DNA of 64,000 bases from Paraburkholderia sp. NMBU_R16 (GTDB lineage: Bacteria; Pseudomonadota; Gammaproteobacteria; Burkholderiales; Burkholderiaceae), in contig NZ_JAAAYE010000020.1 of the NCBI RefSeq assembly GCF_013282575.1, positions 34,768 to 98,767 on the forward strand. The letters are read 5' to 3'. A program made the translations under genes and the position numbers. Under the pieces are notes generated by a model, which was not told where the DNA came from, searched no databases, and saw nothing but the letters and a program-made list of their open reading frames with translations. Every line of letters starts with the position of its first letter. Position 1 is the stretch's first letter. Of this stretch, positions 11,814 through 21,637 are shown one piece after another.

Positions 11814-13010
11814 ATGACCCGCAAAAGTCCTTCAGGCGCCGAGCCCGGCTCCAAAGATCGAAGCGCCGATTATAGCCGAAGCATTGACCGCGCCGACGCC
11901 CTCGGCGGTGCACTCACCGAGGGGGATCGCACACGGCCGATGGCGAGCATCGCCGCGCCGGCCCCGCGCAGCGTCTGCGTGCCGGCAGCGCTTGCCGGCG
12001 AACGGCTCGACAAGGTGCTCGCCCGGGTATTCCCCGAGTTTTCCCGCAGCCGGTTGCAAACTTGGGTGGAGGCTGGTCGCGTACGTGTGAACGGCATGCC
12101 GTCGAAGGTGCGGCAAGCGGTGCCGCTCGATGCGGTGATCGAGCTCGAACCCGATCTGCTGCCCGAGCAACTGGCTTTTGCGCCCGAGCCGCTCGAACTC
12201 GACATCGTCTACGAGGACGATGCGCTCGTCGTCATCGACAAACCGGCCGGACTCGTCGTTCATCCGGCCGCCGGCAATTGGAGCGGCACGATCCTGAACG
12301 GATTGCTGCATCGCTACGGCGAGGCCGCGGCCGGGCTGCCCCGTGCGGGGATCGTGCACCGGCTCGACAAGGACACCTCGGGACTGATGGTCGTCGCGCG
12401 CACGCTCGAAGCGCAGACGGACCTCGTTCGCCAACTGCAGGCGCGCACGGTCAAGCGGCGTTACGTCGCGCTGGTCTGGGGCGCCACGCCGGACGAAGGT
12501 ACGATCGACGCGCCGATCGGACGCGATCCCCGCGAGCGTAAGCGTATGGCCGTGGTTGCGGGGGCGTCGGGCAAGCCCGCGCGCACGCATTTTCGCCGGA
12601 TCGATGAAACGCTTTGGCACCGGCAGCCCATCTCCGCGGTGCATTGCGATCTCGAGACGGGGCGCACGCATCAGATTCGTGTGCATTGCGCGCATATCGG
12701 GCATCCGCTGCTGGGCGATCCGCTTTACGGCAACGCGCGCGGCAGGCGTTCGACCATTCCGTTGCCGGGTGGTTTTGCGCGACAGGCGCTGCATGCGTGG
12801 CGTCTCGGGCTCATTCATCCGGCAACAGGGCGCGCAATGCAGTGGCGCGCCGAAGTGCCGGCCGATATGGCGGAGCTCGCACGGGAATTGGGATTCGGCG
12901 CCGAGGCCGAGGTGCCGCTCGATGCAACGGACGCCGGATTCGACGAGGCCTGGCAAGCGGGCGAGTCCGTTACGTTCGAGTTCGATGACGCCGACGATGA
13001 CCTCGAGTGA
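11814..13010 (+). CDS. rluD: 23S rRNA pseudouridine synthase, RluD type
   Basis: 398 residues. An S4 RNA-binding domain spans about 54-115 ([12 protein letters not shown]...[18 protein letters not shown]), followed by the RluA-type catalytic domain. The catalytic aspartate is D185 in HRLDKDTSG. Other signatures are [17 protein letters not shown] and [26 protein letters not shown]. RluD makes pseudouridines in helix 69 of 23S rRNA. The first 50 residues are low-complexity, so an internal ATG at 11940 (MASIAAP) could be the true start. The acidic tail ([11 protein letters not shown]) is notable. The gene is divergent from bamD and closely followed by pgeF. Confidence 0.93.
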   Translation: MTRKSPSGAEPGSKDRSADYSRSIDRADALGGALTEGDRTRPMASIAAPAPRSVCVPAALAGERLDKVLARVFPEFSRSRLQTWVEAGRVRVNGMPSKVRQAVPLDAVIELEPDLLPEQLAFAPEPLELDIVYEDDALVVIDKPAGLVVHPAAGNWSGTILNGLLHRYGEAAAGLPRAGIVHRLDKDTSGLMVVARTLEAQTDLVRQLQARTVKRRYVALVWGATPDEGTIDAPIGRDPRERKRMAVVAGASGKPARTHFRRIDETLWHRQPISAVHCDLETGRTHQIRVHCAHIGHPLLGDPLYGNARGRRSTIPLPGGFARQALHAWRLGLIHPATGRAMQWRAEVPADMAELARELGFGAEAEVPLDATDAGFDEAWQAGESVTFEFDDADDDLE

Positions 13011-13059
13011 GGTCCCGCCATGCGCAATCGCTAACGAAAACGAGAAGGGAAGGCTCAGA

Positions 13060-13890
13060 ATGAATCGCGCGGAATTGACGCAGGCCGATTGCGTGGTGCC
13101 CTCGTGGCAAGTATCGCCGCGTGTGCGGGCACTCGTGACGACGCGCGCGGGCGGCGTCAGTCTGCCGCCCTATGGACGCTTCGCCGAAGGCGTCGAGCAG
13201 CATGGCGGCCTGAACCTTGGGTTGCATACCGGGGACGATCCGGAGCGGGTCGCGGAAAATCGCGCGCGGCTCGCGGCGCTGACCGGCGCGCGCGTGGCCT
13301 GGCTCGATCAGGTCCACGGCGATGCGGTGGCGAGCGCGCAGGACGCGGTGGCATCGGCGCAGCCCTTGCTCGCCGATGCGTGCGTCACGGCTGCGACGGG
13401 GCTGGCGTGTACGGTGATGGTGGCCGATTGTCTGCCGGTGCTGCTTTGCGATCCGGCAGGCCGCGCGGTCGGTGCGGCACACGCGGGGTGGCGGGGTCTG
13501 GCGGCCGGTGTAGTCGAAAAGGCGGCTGAGCGCGTGGCGCAGCTGGCCGGGATTCCTACGGCTTCGCTGCATGCCTGGCTCGGTCCGGCCATCGGCCCGC
13601 GGGCTTTCGAGGTTGGCGCCGAGGTACGCGACGCGTTCATGCAGGGTGCCGGCGATGCCCGAGACGCGGAGGCCACGGTGCGAGCGTTCGTACCTCGCGA
13701 GAACGCGCCGGGCAAGTATTGGGCCGATCTTTATGCGTTGGCGCGCTTACGGCTGGCCCGGCTGGGTCTGGCGCAAGTGGGCGGCGGCGGGGCGTGCACG
13801 GTCACCGAGCGCGAGCGGTTCTACTCGTTTCGCCGCGACGGCAGGACGGGGCGCATGGCCGCGCTGATCTGGCTTGCCGATCGAGCGTAA
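13060..13890 (+). CDS. pgeF: Peptidoglycan editing factor PgeF / YfiH-family protein (laccase domain)
   Basis: 276 residues from ATG 13060, preceded by GAAGGGAAGG. The three metal-ligand and catalytic residues of the YfiH/LACC1 fold are visible: H86 (DQVHGD), C124 (MVADCLPVLL) and H141 (AHAGWRG). The family has been described as a polyphenol oxidase or purine nucleoside phosphorylase. In E. coli the homologue removes wrongly incorporated amino acids from peptidoglycan precursors. It sits 49 bp after rluD, a conserved pairing, and is probably cotranscribed with it. Confidence 0.93.
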   Translation: MNRAELTQADCVVPSWQVSPRVRALVTTRAGGVSLPPYGRFAEGVEQHGGLNLGLHTGDDPERVAENRARLAALTGARVAWLDQVHGDAVASAQDAVASAQPLLADACVTAATGLACTVMVADCLPVLLCDPAGRAVGAAHAGWRGLAAGVVEKAAERVAQLAGIPTASLHAWLGPAIGPRAFEVGAEVRDAFMQGAGDARDAEATVRAFVPRENAPGKYWADLYALARLRLARLGLAQVGGGGACTVTERERFYSFRRDGRTGRMAALIWLADRA

Positions 13891-14087
13891 CGGCAGCAGC
13901 AATGCGCTGCACAAAGATGTAGCGCACGAACGCCGCTGGCGGTCCGTGCGCTGGCGGACGCCCGGCGACAGCCGGGAGCGGCCGACGCATGCAACGCCAA
14001 GCCGGGCCGGAGGCTCGGCCCGATCAATCGATATCGGGAAAACGATAATAAAAAACTTATCGCGGTGCGGCAAAATCGGCCCAAGCA
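13891..14087 (+). other. Non-coding stretch after pgeF with two perfect stem-loops
   Basis: Gap of 333 bp between pgeF and phaC. Two perfect hairpins stand out: CCCGGC-GACA-GCCGGG at 13971-13986, and CGGGCCG / CGGCCCG at 14013-14032 with a 6-nt loop. Neither is followed by a T-run. They may slow or end pgeF transcription. No supported gene is present here. Confidence 0.55.
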
Positions 14088-14117
14088 TTGACATATTTTG
14101 CGCCTGGGAGACAGAAT
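14088..14117 (+). promoter_or_regulatory. Candidate sigma-70 promoter of phaC
   Basis: A consensus -35 TTGACA (14088-14093) is followed after 18 nt by CAGAAT (14112-14117), a 4/6 match to the -10. It would give a leader of about 100 nt before phaC and drive the pha cluster. Confidence 0.55.
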
Positions 14118-14223
14118 GGCCGCTCGCAAGGGTGAGCGCATGAAGGTCATGAGGGTTCGCCCCGACCGCGCTTCACACCCGCCTTTCAACCAGTCTTCCG
14201 AGACTCACCGGTCATAAGCGGGT

Positions 14224-16110
14224 ATGTCTGCATCAAAACGTCCATCAGCTTCCTCTCATCCCGACACCTCCTCGACGAGCGAGCAGCAGGCCGGAACCGG
14301 CCCCGCCGAGGCCCAGCGAATGTTCGATGCATGGATGAACGCGTGGCGCGCGTTCGCCGAGAAGATGCCGCGGCCGGGCGCGGGCCCAGCGGGCGCGACC
14401 ATGAACGGCACTGCGATGCCGTTCCCGTTCATGATGCCACCGATGCCCGGGGCGACGCCCGGGATGGGCAGTGCTGCCGCGCCGGCATTCGATACGCTAA
14501 AGGTGCCTGTCGCTTCGGTGCCGCCGCAGCGATTGCAGCAACTGCAGGCCGACTATTCGCGCGAGTGCCTCGAACTCATGAAGCAATTCGGCGCGCCCGG
14601 TCTGTCCGCGCCCGAATTGCCGGATCGGCGTTTCTCGTCCGACGCATGGAAATCGTCGCCGGCGTTCGCGTACATGGCTGCGTGGTATTTGCTCAACGCA
14701 CGTTATCTGCAGGAGCTTGCCGACGCGCTCGATACCGATCCGAAGACCCGCGAGCGCATTCGCTTCGCGGTCCAGCAGTGGACCGCGGCCACCTCGCCGA
14801 GCAACTTTCTCGCGCTCAATCCCGAAGCGCAGAAAACACTGCTCGAGAGCCACGGCGAGAGCCTTCGCCAGGGCGTGATGAACCTGTTGTCCGATCTGCA
14901 GCGCGGGAAAATCTCGCAAAGCGACGAATCGCGCTTCGTGGTCGGCAAGAATCTCGCCACGACGGAAGGCGCCGTCGTCTTCGAAAACGAGCTGATGCAG
15001 CTCATTCAGTACAAGCCGCGGACCGAGAGCGTTTTCGAGCGGCCGCTCTTGATGGTGCCGCCGTGCATCAACAAGTACTACATCCTCGATCTACAGCCCG
15101 AGAGTTCGCTCGTGGCTTATGCGCTCGAGTGCGGACACCAGGTCTACATGATCTCGTGGCGCAATCCCGATGCGACGCTCGCGGCAAAGACCTGGGACGA
15201 CTACACGACGGATGGCGTGCTCGCCGCGATCGAGGTGGTGAAGGCCGTCAGCGGGCGCGAGCAGATCAACACGTTCGGTTTTTGCATCGGCGGGACAATG
15301 ATTGCGGCCGCGCTCGCCGTGCTCGCGGCACGCGGCGAGCATCCCGCGGCGTCGATGACGCTGCTCACGGCGATGCTCGATTTCTGCGACACGGGCGTGC
15401 TCGATGTCTTCGTCGACGAAGCGCATGTGCTCATGCGCGAGCGGACGATCGGCGGGGCGAACGGCACGCCGCCGGGCCTCATGCGCGGCATCGAGTTTGC
15501 CAACGCATTCTCGTTTCTGCGGCCGAACGACCTGGTCTGGAACTATGTCGTCGATAACTATCTAAAGGGCCGCACGCCGGCGTCGTTCGATCTGCTTTAT
15601 TGGAACAGTGACTCGACGAATTTGCCGGGGCCGATGTATGTCTGGTACCTGCGCAACACGTATCTGGAAAACAAGATGCGCGAGCCCGGGGCGCTGACCG
15701 TATGCGGCGAGCCGCTCGATCTGTCGCGCATCGACGTACCCACGTTCATCTACGGTTCGCGAGACGACCATATCGTGCCTTGGCGGACCGCTTATGCCTC
15801 CGCGCCGCTGCTAACCGGGCCGAAGCGGTTCGTGCTCGGTGCGTCTGGGCACATCGCGGGGGTCATCAATCCGCCCGCGAAAGGCAAGCGCAGCTACTGG
15901 GCGCACGAGACGAAGGAGCGCGAGCTCGATGCCGATCCTGACGCGTGGCTCGGTGCCGCCGTCGAAAAGCCCGGCAGCTGGTGGCCGGAATGGATCGCCT
16001 GGCTCGATCAGTACGGCGGCAAGAAAGTGAAGCCCCGTGCGCAGCTCGGCTCGGCCGGTTATCCGGTCATCGAGCCGGCGCCGGGGCGTTATGTGCAACA
16101 GCGCGACTGA
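14224..16110 (+). CDS. phaC: Class I poly(3-hydroxyalkanoate) polymerase
   Basis: 628 residues, longer than the 589-residue C. necator enzyme because of an N-terminal Pro/Met/Ala-rich extension. The enzyme polymerises (R)-3-hydroxybutyryl-CoA into PHB at the granule surface. The lipase-like box GFCIGG holds the catalytic Cys354. Asp515 (SRDDHIVPW) and His543 ([12 protein letters not shown]) complete the triad. All three are shifted by 35 from C319/D480/H508 of C. necator, so the core is colinear. It heads the phaC-phaA-phaB-phaR cluster. The ribosome-binding site before ATG 14224 is weak. Confidence 0.97.
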   Translation: MSASKRPSASSHPDTSSTSEQQAGTGPAEAQRMFDAWMNAWRAFAEKMPRPGAGPAGATMNGTAMPFPFMMPPMPGATPGMGSAAAPAFDTLKVPVASVPPQRLQQLQADYSRECLELMKQFGAPGLSAPELPDRRFSSDAWKSSPAFAYMAAWYLLNARYLQELADALDTDPKTRERIRFAVQQWTAATSPSNFLALNPEAQKTLLESHGESLRQGVMNLLSDLQRGKISQSDESRFVVGKNLATTEGAVVFENELMQLIQYKPRTESVFERPLLMVPPCINKYYILDLQPESSLVAYALECGHQVYMISWRNPDATLAAKTWDDYTTDGVLAAIEVVKAVSGREQINTFGFCIGGTMIAAALAVLAARGEHPAASMTLLTAMLDFCDTGVLDVFVDEAHVLMRERTIGGANGTPPGLMRGIEFANAFSFLRPNDLVWNYVVDNYLKGRTPASFDLLYWNSDSTNLPGPMYVWYLRNTYLENKMREPGALTVCGEPLDLSRIDVPTFIYGSRDDHIVPWRTAYASAPLLTGPKRFVLGASGHIAGVINPPAKGKRSYWAHETKERELDADPDAWLGAAVEKPGSWWPEWIAWLDQYGGKKVKPRAQLGSAGYPVIEPAPGRYVQQRD

Positions 16111-16208
16111 CGCGCACGCGACGACGGGTATCGCGTCATGTTCGGCGCGATCGTTTTCAACTGGACGAGTTGCGGTTCTTTGAGCCGCCTCGCTCGAAGG
16201 AGCTTCAA

Positions 16209-17390
16209 ATGACAGACGTAGTGATCGTATCGGCTGCCCGCACGGCGGTCGGCAAATTCGGCGGCTCGCTGGCGCGCATTGCGGCACCCGAGCTCGGCGC
16301 GACGGTGATCCGCGCGGTGCTGGAGCGCGCGGGCGTGAAGCCGGAGCAGATCAGCGAAGTGATCATGGGGCAGGTGCTGACGGCTGGCTCGGGTCAAAAC
16401 CCGGCGCGCCAGTCGCTCATCAAGGCGGGACTGCCGAGCGCGGTGCCCGGCATGACGATCAACAAGGTCTGCGGCTCGGGACTCAAGGCGGTCATGCTGG
16501 CCGCCAACGCGGTCATCGCCGGCGACGCGGACATCGTCGTGGCCGGCGGCCAGGAAAACATGAGTGCCGCGCCGCACGTGCTGCCGGGCTCGCGCGACGG
16601 TTTTCGCATGGGCGACGCGAAGCTCGTGGATTCCATGATCGTCGACGGCCTCTGGGACGTGTATAACCAGTACCACATGGGTGTCACCGCGGAGAATGTC
16701 GCCAAGGAGCACGGGATCACGCGCGAGGAGCAGGACAAGTTCGCGGCGCTCTCGCAAAACAAGGCCGAGGCGGCCCAGAAGGCCGGTCGGTTCGACGACG
16801 AGATCGTGCCGGTCGACATTCCTCAGCGTAAGGGCGAGCCCGTGCGCTTCGCGACCGACGAGTTCGTGCGTCACGGCGTCACGGCCGAATCGCTCGCGGG
16901 CCTGAAGCCGGCGTTTTCGAAGGAGGGCACGGTGACGGCCGCGAATGCATCGGGCCTGAACGACGGCGCGGCCGCGGTGCTCGTCATGTCGGCCAAAAAA
17001 GCCGAGGCGCTGGGGCTCACGCCGCTTGCGCGCATCAAGGCCTATGCCAACGCGGGCGTGGACCCGAAGGTCATGGGCATGGGTCCGGTGCCGGCTTCGC
17101 GCCGGTGCCTCGAGCGCGCCGGCTGGTCGGTCGGCGATCTCGACCTCATGGAGATCAACGAGGCATTCGCGGCTCAGGCGCTAGCGGTGCACAAGCAAAT
17201 GGGCTGGGATACGTCGAAGATCAATGTGAACGGCGGTGCCATCGCGATCGGGCACCCGATCGGAGCGTCCGGCTGCCGTATTCTCGTCACGCTGCTGCAC
17301 GAGATGAAAAAGCGTGACGCGAAGCGGGGCCTCGCGTCGCTGTGTATCGGCGGCGGGATGGGCGTCGCGCTGGCCGTCGAGCGAGTCTGA
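16209..17390 (+). CDS. phaA: Acetyl-CoA C-acetyltransferase (beta-ketothiolase) of the PHB pathway
   Basis: 393 residues from ATG 16209, which follows a strong GAAGGAG site. It condenses two acetyl-CoA to acetoacetyl-CoA, the first step of PHB synthesis. The thiolase active-site residues are C88 ([11 protein letters not shown]), H349 ([12 protein letters not shown]) and C379 (CIGGGMG). The length and the 98-bp gap after phaC match the usual class I cluster. A longer upstream in-frame extension would overlap phaC in another frame and is not real. Confidence 0.97.
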   Translation: MTDVVIVSAARTAVGKFGGSLARIAAPELGATVIRAVLERAGVKPEQISEVIMGQVLTAGSGQNPARQSLIKAGLPSAVPGMTINKVCGSGLKAVMLAANAVIAGDADIVVAGGQENMSAAPHVLPGSRDGFRMGDAKLVDSMIVDGLWDVYNQYHMGVTAENVAKEHGITREEQDKFAALSQNKAEAAQKAGRFDDEIVPVDIPQRKGEPVRFATDEFVRHGVTAESLAGLKPAFSKEGTVTAANASGLNDGAAAVLVMSAKKAEALGLTPLARIKAYANAGVDPKVMGMGPVPASRRCLERAGWSVGDLDLMEINEAFAAQALAVHKQMGWDTSKINVNGGAIAIGHPIGASGCRILVTLLHEMKKRDAKRGLASLCIGGGMGVALAVERV

Positions 17391-17491
17391 CGCCGGGCGG
17401 CATGAGGGCCGCCGGCGCGCCGCGCCTGGGCGGGCGGCGAAGACGAGGGGCTCGCATGGGCCCTGCAGAAAACGAAAATGGAGCGTGATTC

Positions 17492-18232
17492 ATGAGTCAG
17501 CGTATTGCATACGTAACCGGCGGAATGGGTGGCATCGGCACCGGTATTTGTCAGCGCCTTCACAAACAGGGCTTCAAGGTGGTCGCCGGCTGCGGGCCGA
17601 ACTCGCCGCGCCGCGTGACATGGCTCGAGCAGCAAAAGGCGCTCGGCTTCGAATTCATCGCCTCGGAGGGCAATGTCGGCGATTGGGAATCGACCAAGGA
17701 TGCGTTCGACAAGGTCAAGGCCGAAGTCGGCGAAATCGACGTCCTCGTCAACAATGCGGGCATTACGCGCGATGTCGTGTTTCGCAAGATGACGCATGAA
17801 GACTGGACCGCGGTCATCGATACGAACCTCACGAGCCTGTTCAACGTGACGAAGCAGGTCATCGACGGAATGGTCGAGCGCGGCTTCGGGCGCGTCATCA
17901 ATATTTCGTCGGTCAACGGCCAGAAAGGGCAGTTCGGCCAGACCAACTATTCGACGGCGAAGGCCGGCATCCACGGCTTTACGATGGCGCTCGCGCAGGA
18001 AGTGGCGACCAAGGGCGTGACGGTCAATACGGTTTCGCCAGGCTATATCGGAACGGATATGGTCAAGTCGATTCGCTCCGACGTGCTCGAGAAGATCATT
18101 GCGACGATTCCCGTGCGCCGGCTCGGCACGCCGGACGAGATCGCGTCGATCGTGGCGTGGCTCGCATCCGACGAGTCCGGTTTCGCCACGGGTGCCGACT
18201 TCTCGTTGAATGGCGGTTTGCACATGGGCTGA
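17492..18232 (+). CDS. phaB: Acetoacetyl-CoA reductase, NADPH-dependent
   Basis: 246 residues. It is a short-chain dehydrogenase/reductase that turns acetoacetyl-CoA into (R)-3-hydroxybutyryl-CoA for PhaC. The nucleotide-binding motif is [11 protein letters not shown] at about 11-21, then NNAGITRD. The catalytic Ser lies in [15 protein letters not shown], and YSTAKAG holds the Tyr-Lys pair. The [16 protein letters not shown] segment is typical of PhaB. GGAGCG precedes the ATG. It lies third in the pha cluster. Confidence 0.97.
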   Translation: MSQRIAYVTGGMGGIGTGICQRLHKQGFKVVAGCGPNSPRRVTWLEQQKALGFEFIASEGNVGDWESTKDAFDKVKAEVGEIDVLVNNAGITRDVVFRKMTHEDWTAVIDTNLTSLFNVTKQVIDGMVERGFGRVINISSVNGQKGQFGQTNYSTAKAGIHGFTMALAQEVATKGVTVNTVSPGYIGTDMVKSIRSDVLEKIIATIPVRRLGTPDEIASIVAWLASDESGFATGADFSLNGGLHMG

Positions 18233-18304
18233 TGCGGGGGCGGCTGGCCGGCTTTCACGCCCCGGCCGCTTTTCGCGTCAGAGCGTTTCGGTTTCGGGGG
18301 TCCG

Positions 18305-18329
18305 GCCTGCCCGCGTTGCGCGGGCAGGC
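18305..18329. promoter_or_regulatory. Perfect 11-bp-arm palindrome upstream of phaR
   Basis: GCCTGCCCGCG (18305-18315) and its exact complement (18319-18329) with a TTG spacer, 50 bp before the phaR start. No T-run follows, so an operator is as likely as a terminator. It contains outer CTGC...GCAG half-sites, and PhaR-type regulators are known to act on their own promoters. Confidence 0.45.
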
Positions 18330-18378
18330 GCGCGGGCGCCATTACTGCGCTGCGTTTGCGTTCATAAAGAAGGCGTAC

Positions 18379-18951
18379 ATGTCGACTACAAAGAAAACAG
18401 CCGAGCGATTCATCAAAAAATATCCGAATCGCCGGCTCTATGACACGGAGACGAGCACCTACATCACGTTGAGCGACGTGAAGCAACTCGTGCTCGAGCA
18501 GGAGGAGTTCAAGGTCATCGACGCCAAGACCAACGAAGATCTGACGCGCAGCATTTTGCTGCAGATCATCCTCGAGGAGGAAAGCGGCGGGGTGCCGATG
18601 TTCTCGTCGTCGATGCTCTCGCAGATCATCCGTTTTTACGGGCACGCGATGCAGGGCATGATGGGGACCTACCTCGAAAAGAACATCCAGGCCTTCATCG
18701 ACATTCAGAACAAGCTCACCGAGCAATCGAAAAATCTCTACGAAGGCAATGCGCTCAACCCCGAAGTCTGGTCCCAGTTCATGAACATGCAGGCGCCGAT
18801 GATGCAGGGCATGATGACGAGTTACATCGAACAGTCGAAGAACATGTTCGTCCAGTTGCAAGAGCAGATGCAGAACCAGGCGAAGACCATGTTCAGCACG
18901 TTTCCATTCAACAAGCCGGGCGGCGCCGGGCCCGAGCCCGAGAAAAAGTAA
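18379..18951 (+). CDS. phaR: PHB synthesis repressor PhaR
   Basis: 190 residues from ATG 18379, with GAAGG upstream. The N-terminal PHB/PHA accumulation DNA-binding domain is evident (IKKYPNRRLYDTETSTYITLSDVKQLV), followed by the second regulatory domain (MFSSSMLSQIIRFYGHAMQGMM). The C-terminus is rich in Met and Gln. PhaR senses PHB, binds granules, and represses phasin genes and its own gene when PHB is absent. It ends the pha cluster, 146 bp after phaB. No phasin gene is in this window. Confidence 0.95.
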   Translation: MSTTKKTAERFIKKYPNRRLYDTETSTYITLSDVKQLVLEQEEFKVIDAKTNEDLTRSILLQIILEEESGGVPMFSSSMLSQIIRFYGHAMQGMMGTYLEKNIQAFIDIQNKLTEQSKNLYEGNALNPEVWSQFMNMQAPMMQGMMTSYIEQSKNMFVQLQEQMQNQAKTMFSTFPFNKPGGAGPEPEKK

Positions 18952-18983
18952 CCCGCGCTCGACGCCCGAACGTCCGGCCACCC

Positions 18984-19877
18984 TCAGCCCAGATGTCCTA
19001 TGAGCGCATCGGCGACGGCTTCGGGCGCTTCGCGCGGCGGAAAATGCCCGACTCCGTCGAGCACGAGGCGTCGGTAGCCCCCTGTGAAATAGCGCTCCAG
19101 GCCGGCGGAAAGCTCCGGTTCGTCGCACCCGTCGGCGCCGCCCTGGATCATCAGCGTAGGTGTCGCCAGCGTTTCGATTGCATGGAGCCGCAACCGTAGC
19201 GGCTCGTAATCGGGGTCGGTCGGGTCGCCCGTGCACCAGCGCGTGCGGTAGCCGTTGAGCGTGATTTCCGCCCAGTCGGGATTGTCGAAGGCACGTGCGG
19301 TCGCCTCGAATTCCGCGTCGTCGAACCAGCCCGGTGGAGACCACGTTTCCCACTGGATCCGGGCGAAGCCTTTCGGGTCTCGTCGCACCGCGGCAGGGCC
19401 ATCGTCGAGCGTCATGAACCATTGATACCAGAAGCGGCGCGCCTGAGCGAACGTGTCCGGCAGCTCGAAAGCACCTTTCGGCTGGAAGGCCAGCGCGATT
19501 GCCGCAATCCGCTTCACGCGTTCGGGAAAGAGCGCCCCGAGCGTGTAGGCCACGCGAGCGCCCCAATCGTGGCCGATTACATCGAAACGCGCGATACCGA
19601 GCGCATCGGCCAGATCGATGGCGTCCTGTGCCAATGCGACGCCCGTACCGTCGCGCATCGTGTCCTCGCGCAGGAAACGCGTCGCGCCGAATCCGCGTAA
19701 TTCGGGCACGATGGTGCGCCATCCCGCGGCGTTGAGCCGCGGGGCGATGCCGAGCCAGGCGCGCCCGGAATCGGGCCAGCCGTGCAGCAGCAGAACCGGT
19801 GGACCGTCGGACGGGCCCGTGTCGGTGTAGGCGATATCGAGCTTGCTGGTTCGAATGTGACGTGGATGATCGAGCAT
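18984..19877 (-). CDS. Alpha/beta hydrolase (haloalkane dehalogenase / epoxide hydrolase-like)
   Basis: 297 residues. The alpha/beta hydrolase fold is clear: oxyanion motif LLHGWPDSG at about 29-37, nucleophile elbow [11 protein letters not shown] with an aspartate nucleophile, and a late [13 protein letters not shown] holding the catalytic His. An Asp in the elbow points to the haloalkane dehalogenase/epoxide hydrolase side of the family, not to Ser esterases. A cap domain rich in aromatic residues lies between. The substrate cannot be told. It converges on phaR and is divergent from rimO, so it is probably its own transcription unit. Confidence 0.85.
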   Translation of the reverse strand: MLDHPRHIRTSKLDIAYTDTGPSDGPPVLLLHGWPDSGRAWLGIAPRLNAAGWRTIVPELRGFGATRFLREDTMRDGTGVALAQDAIDLADALGIARFDVIGHDWGARVAYTLGALFPERVKRIAAIALAFQPKGAFELPDTFAQARRFWYQWFMTLDDGPAAVRRDPKGFARIQWETWSPPGWFDDAEFEATARAFDNPDWAEITLNGYRTRWCTGDPTDPDYEPLRLRLHAIETLATPTLMIQGGADGCDEPELSAGLERYFTGGYRRLVLDGVGHFPPREAPEAVADALIGHLG

Positions 19878-20107
19878 CGCTTTTCTCCGCGGAAAATCGT
19901 GCAGGATGGGGCGGGCCGGGGCCGCGCAGTTCAGAAAGGTTACCGCAGAGCGCGCGTGAATGCGTTGCGTCGGGCCGAGCCGGTGTCGATGCGACGCGGT
20001 ACAATACGCGGTTTTCCCGTCATATCGGACAACGGGCCGGAACGCGCGTCGTTCGCAGCCGTTCGCCGCTACGCGCCATTCGTTCCCGTTATCGCTGGAT
20101 CCATCAC

Positions 20108-21505
20108 ATGCCCCAGAGTTCTTCTCCCGCCGCGGCTATGCCTACGCCTGCGGCCCCTAAGGTCGGTTTCGTCTCGCTCGGCTGCCCGAAGGCCCTCGTC
20201 GACTCCGAGCAGATCATTACGCAGCTGCGGGCGGAGGGCTACGAGATTTCCGGCACCTACGACGGCGCCGATCTCGTGGTCGTCAACACATGCGGTTTCA
20301 TCGACGAGGCGGTGCAGGAAAGCCTCGATGCCATCGGCGAAGCGCTGACCGAAAACGGTAAGGTCATCGTGACCGGGTGCCTCGGCGCGAAAAAAAGCGC
20401 GAGCGGCTCGGGCCTCATCGAAGAGGTTCATCCGAAAGTCCTGGCCGTGACGGGGCCGCATGCGGTGGGCGAGGTCATGCAGGCGGTGCACAGCCATTTG
20501 CCGAAACCGCACGATCCGTTCGTCGATCTGGTTCCGCCGGCCGGCATCAAGCTGACACCGCGGCATTATGCCTATCTGAAGATTTCCGAAGGCTGCAATC
20601 ATCGCTGCAGCTTTTGCATCATCCCGTCGATGCGCGGCGATCTCGTATCGCGTCCCGTTGCCGAAGTCATGCTCGAGGCCGAAAATCTCTTCAAATCGGG
20701 AGTCAAGGAACTGCTCGTCATCTCGCAGGACACGAGCGCCTACGGGGTCGACGTCAAATTCCGCACGGGCTTCTGGAATGGCCGTCCGGTCAAGACGCGC
20801 ATGACCGAGCTCGTCGGCGCCCTCGGCGAGCTGGCCGCGCAGTACGGCGCATGGGTGCGGCTGCACTACGTCTACCCGTACCCGCACGTCGACGAGATCA
20901 TTCCGATGATGGCCGAAGGGCCATACCAGGGCCATGTGCTGCCCTACCTCGATGTGCCGTTCCAGCATGCCGATCCGCAGGTGCTCAAGCGCATGAAGCG
21001 CCCCGCCAACGCCGAACGCACATTGGAGCGTGTGGCGGCCTGGCGACGCATGTGCCCCGATCTCACGATCCGCAGCACGTTCATCGCCGGATTCCCCGGC
21101 GAGACGGAAGCGCAATTCGAGACGCTCCTCGAATTCATTCGGGCCGCGGAGCTCGATCGCGTCGGCTGCTTCGCGTACTCTCCTGTCGAGGGTGCGAGTG
21201 CGAACGAGCTCGATGGCGCGCTGCCCGACGAAGTCCGCGAGGCGCGCCGCGCGCGTTTCATGGAAGTGGCCGAGGAAGTGTCGGCCAAGCGCATGACGCG
21301 CAAGGTCGGCAAGACGGTCAAGGTGCTCATCGACGAGGTTCATGCCGAAGGCGGGATCGGCCGCACGGCTGCCGACGCGCCGGAGATCGACGGCGTCGTC
21401 TACGTCGCGCCGGCTACGAAGGCGTCGAAGCGCTACAAGGTCGGTGAGTTCGTGTCGGTCCGGATCACGGGTGCAGACAGCCACGATCTATGGGGAGAAG
21501 TCTGA
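20108..21505 (+). CDS. rimO: Ribosomal protein uS12 methylthiotransferase RimO
   Basis: 465 residues from ATG 20108. The N-terminal UPF0004 domain has C26 ([12 protein letters not shown]), C62 and C91 for the auxiliary Fe-S cluster. The radical SAM motif is C163, C167 and C170 ([10 protein letters not shown]). A C-terminal TRAM domain follows ([11 protein letters not shown]...VSVRITG). The enzyme adds a methylthio group to an Asp of ribosomal protein uS12. The PS(M/L)RG and [12 protein letters not shown] signatures separate it from MiaB. A TACAAT -10-like box is at 20000-20005. The long frame that starts at 19799 is an artefact. Confidence 0.95.
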   Translation: MPQSSSPAAAMPTPAAPKVGFVSLGCPKALVDSEQIITQLRAEGYEISGTYDGADLVVVNTCGFIDEAVQESLDAIGEALTENGKVIVTGCLGAKKSASGSGLIEEVHPKVLAVTGPHAVGEVMQAVHSHLPKPHDPFVDLVPPAGIKLTPRHYAYLKISEGCNHRCSFCIIPSMRGDLVSRPVAEVMLEAENLFKSGVKELLVISQDTSAYGVDVKFRTGFWNGRPVKTRMTELVGALGELAAQYGAWVRLHYVYPYPHVDEIIPMMAEGPYQGHVLPYLDVPFQHADPQVLKRMKRPANAERTLERVAAWRRMCPDLTIRSTFIAGFPGETEAQFETLLEFIRAAELDRVGCFAYSPVEGASANELDGALPDEVREARRARFMEVAEEVSAKRMTRKVGKTVKVLIDEVHAEGGIGRTAADAPEIDGVVYVAPATKASKRYKVGEFVSVRITGADSHDLWGEV

Positions 21506-21637
21506 ACGGCGGCTCCCCGCCGGTCCCCGACATTCGCCGCACTTCGCTGCCTTGATGTATCTGCATCGTACCGACAACCCAGTGTAGCCATCGGTGCCGC
21601 TTAGCGCCGACCACTGCACGAGACTACGGAGACAGCA

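Noticed and set aside
12556..13059. N-terminal extension of pgeF back into rluD
   Set aside because: It overlaps rluD out of frame. The ATG at 13060 has a good ribosome-binding site and gives the normal family length.
18043..20004. Open frame of 653 codons on the minus strand spanning phaB, phaR and the hydrolase gene
   Set aside because: It crosses several well-supported genes in the wrong frame or strand. The hydrolase is read in another frame.
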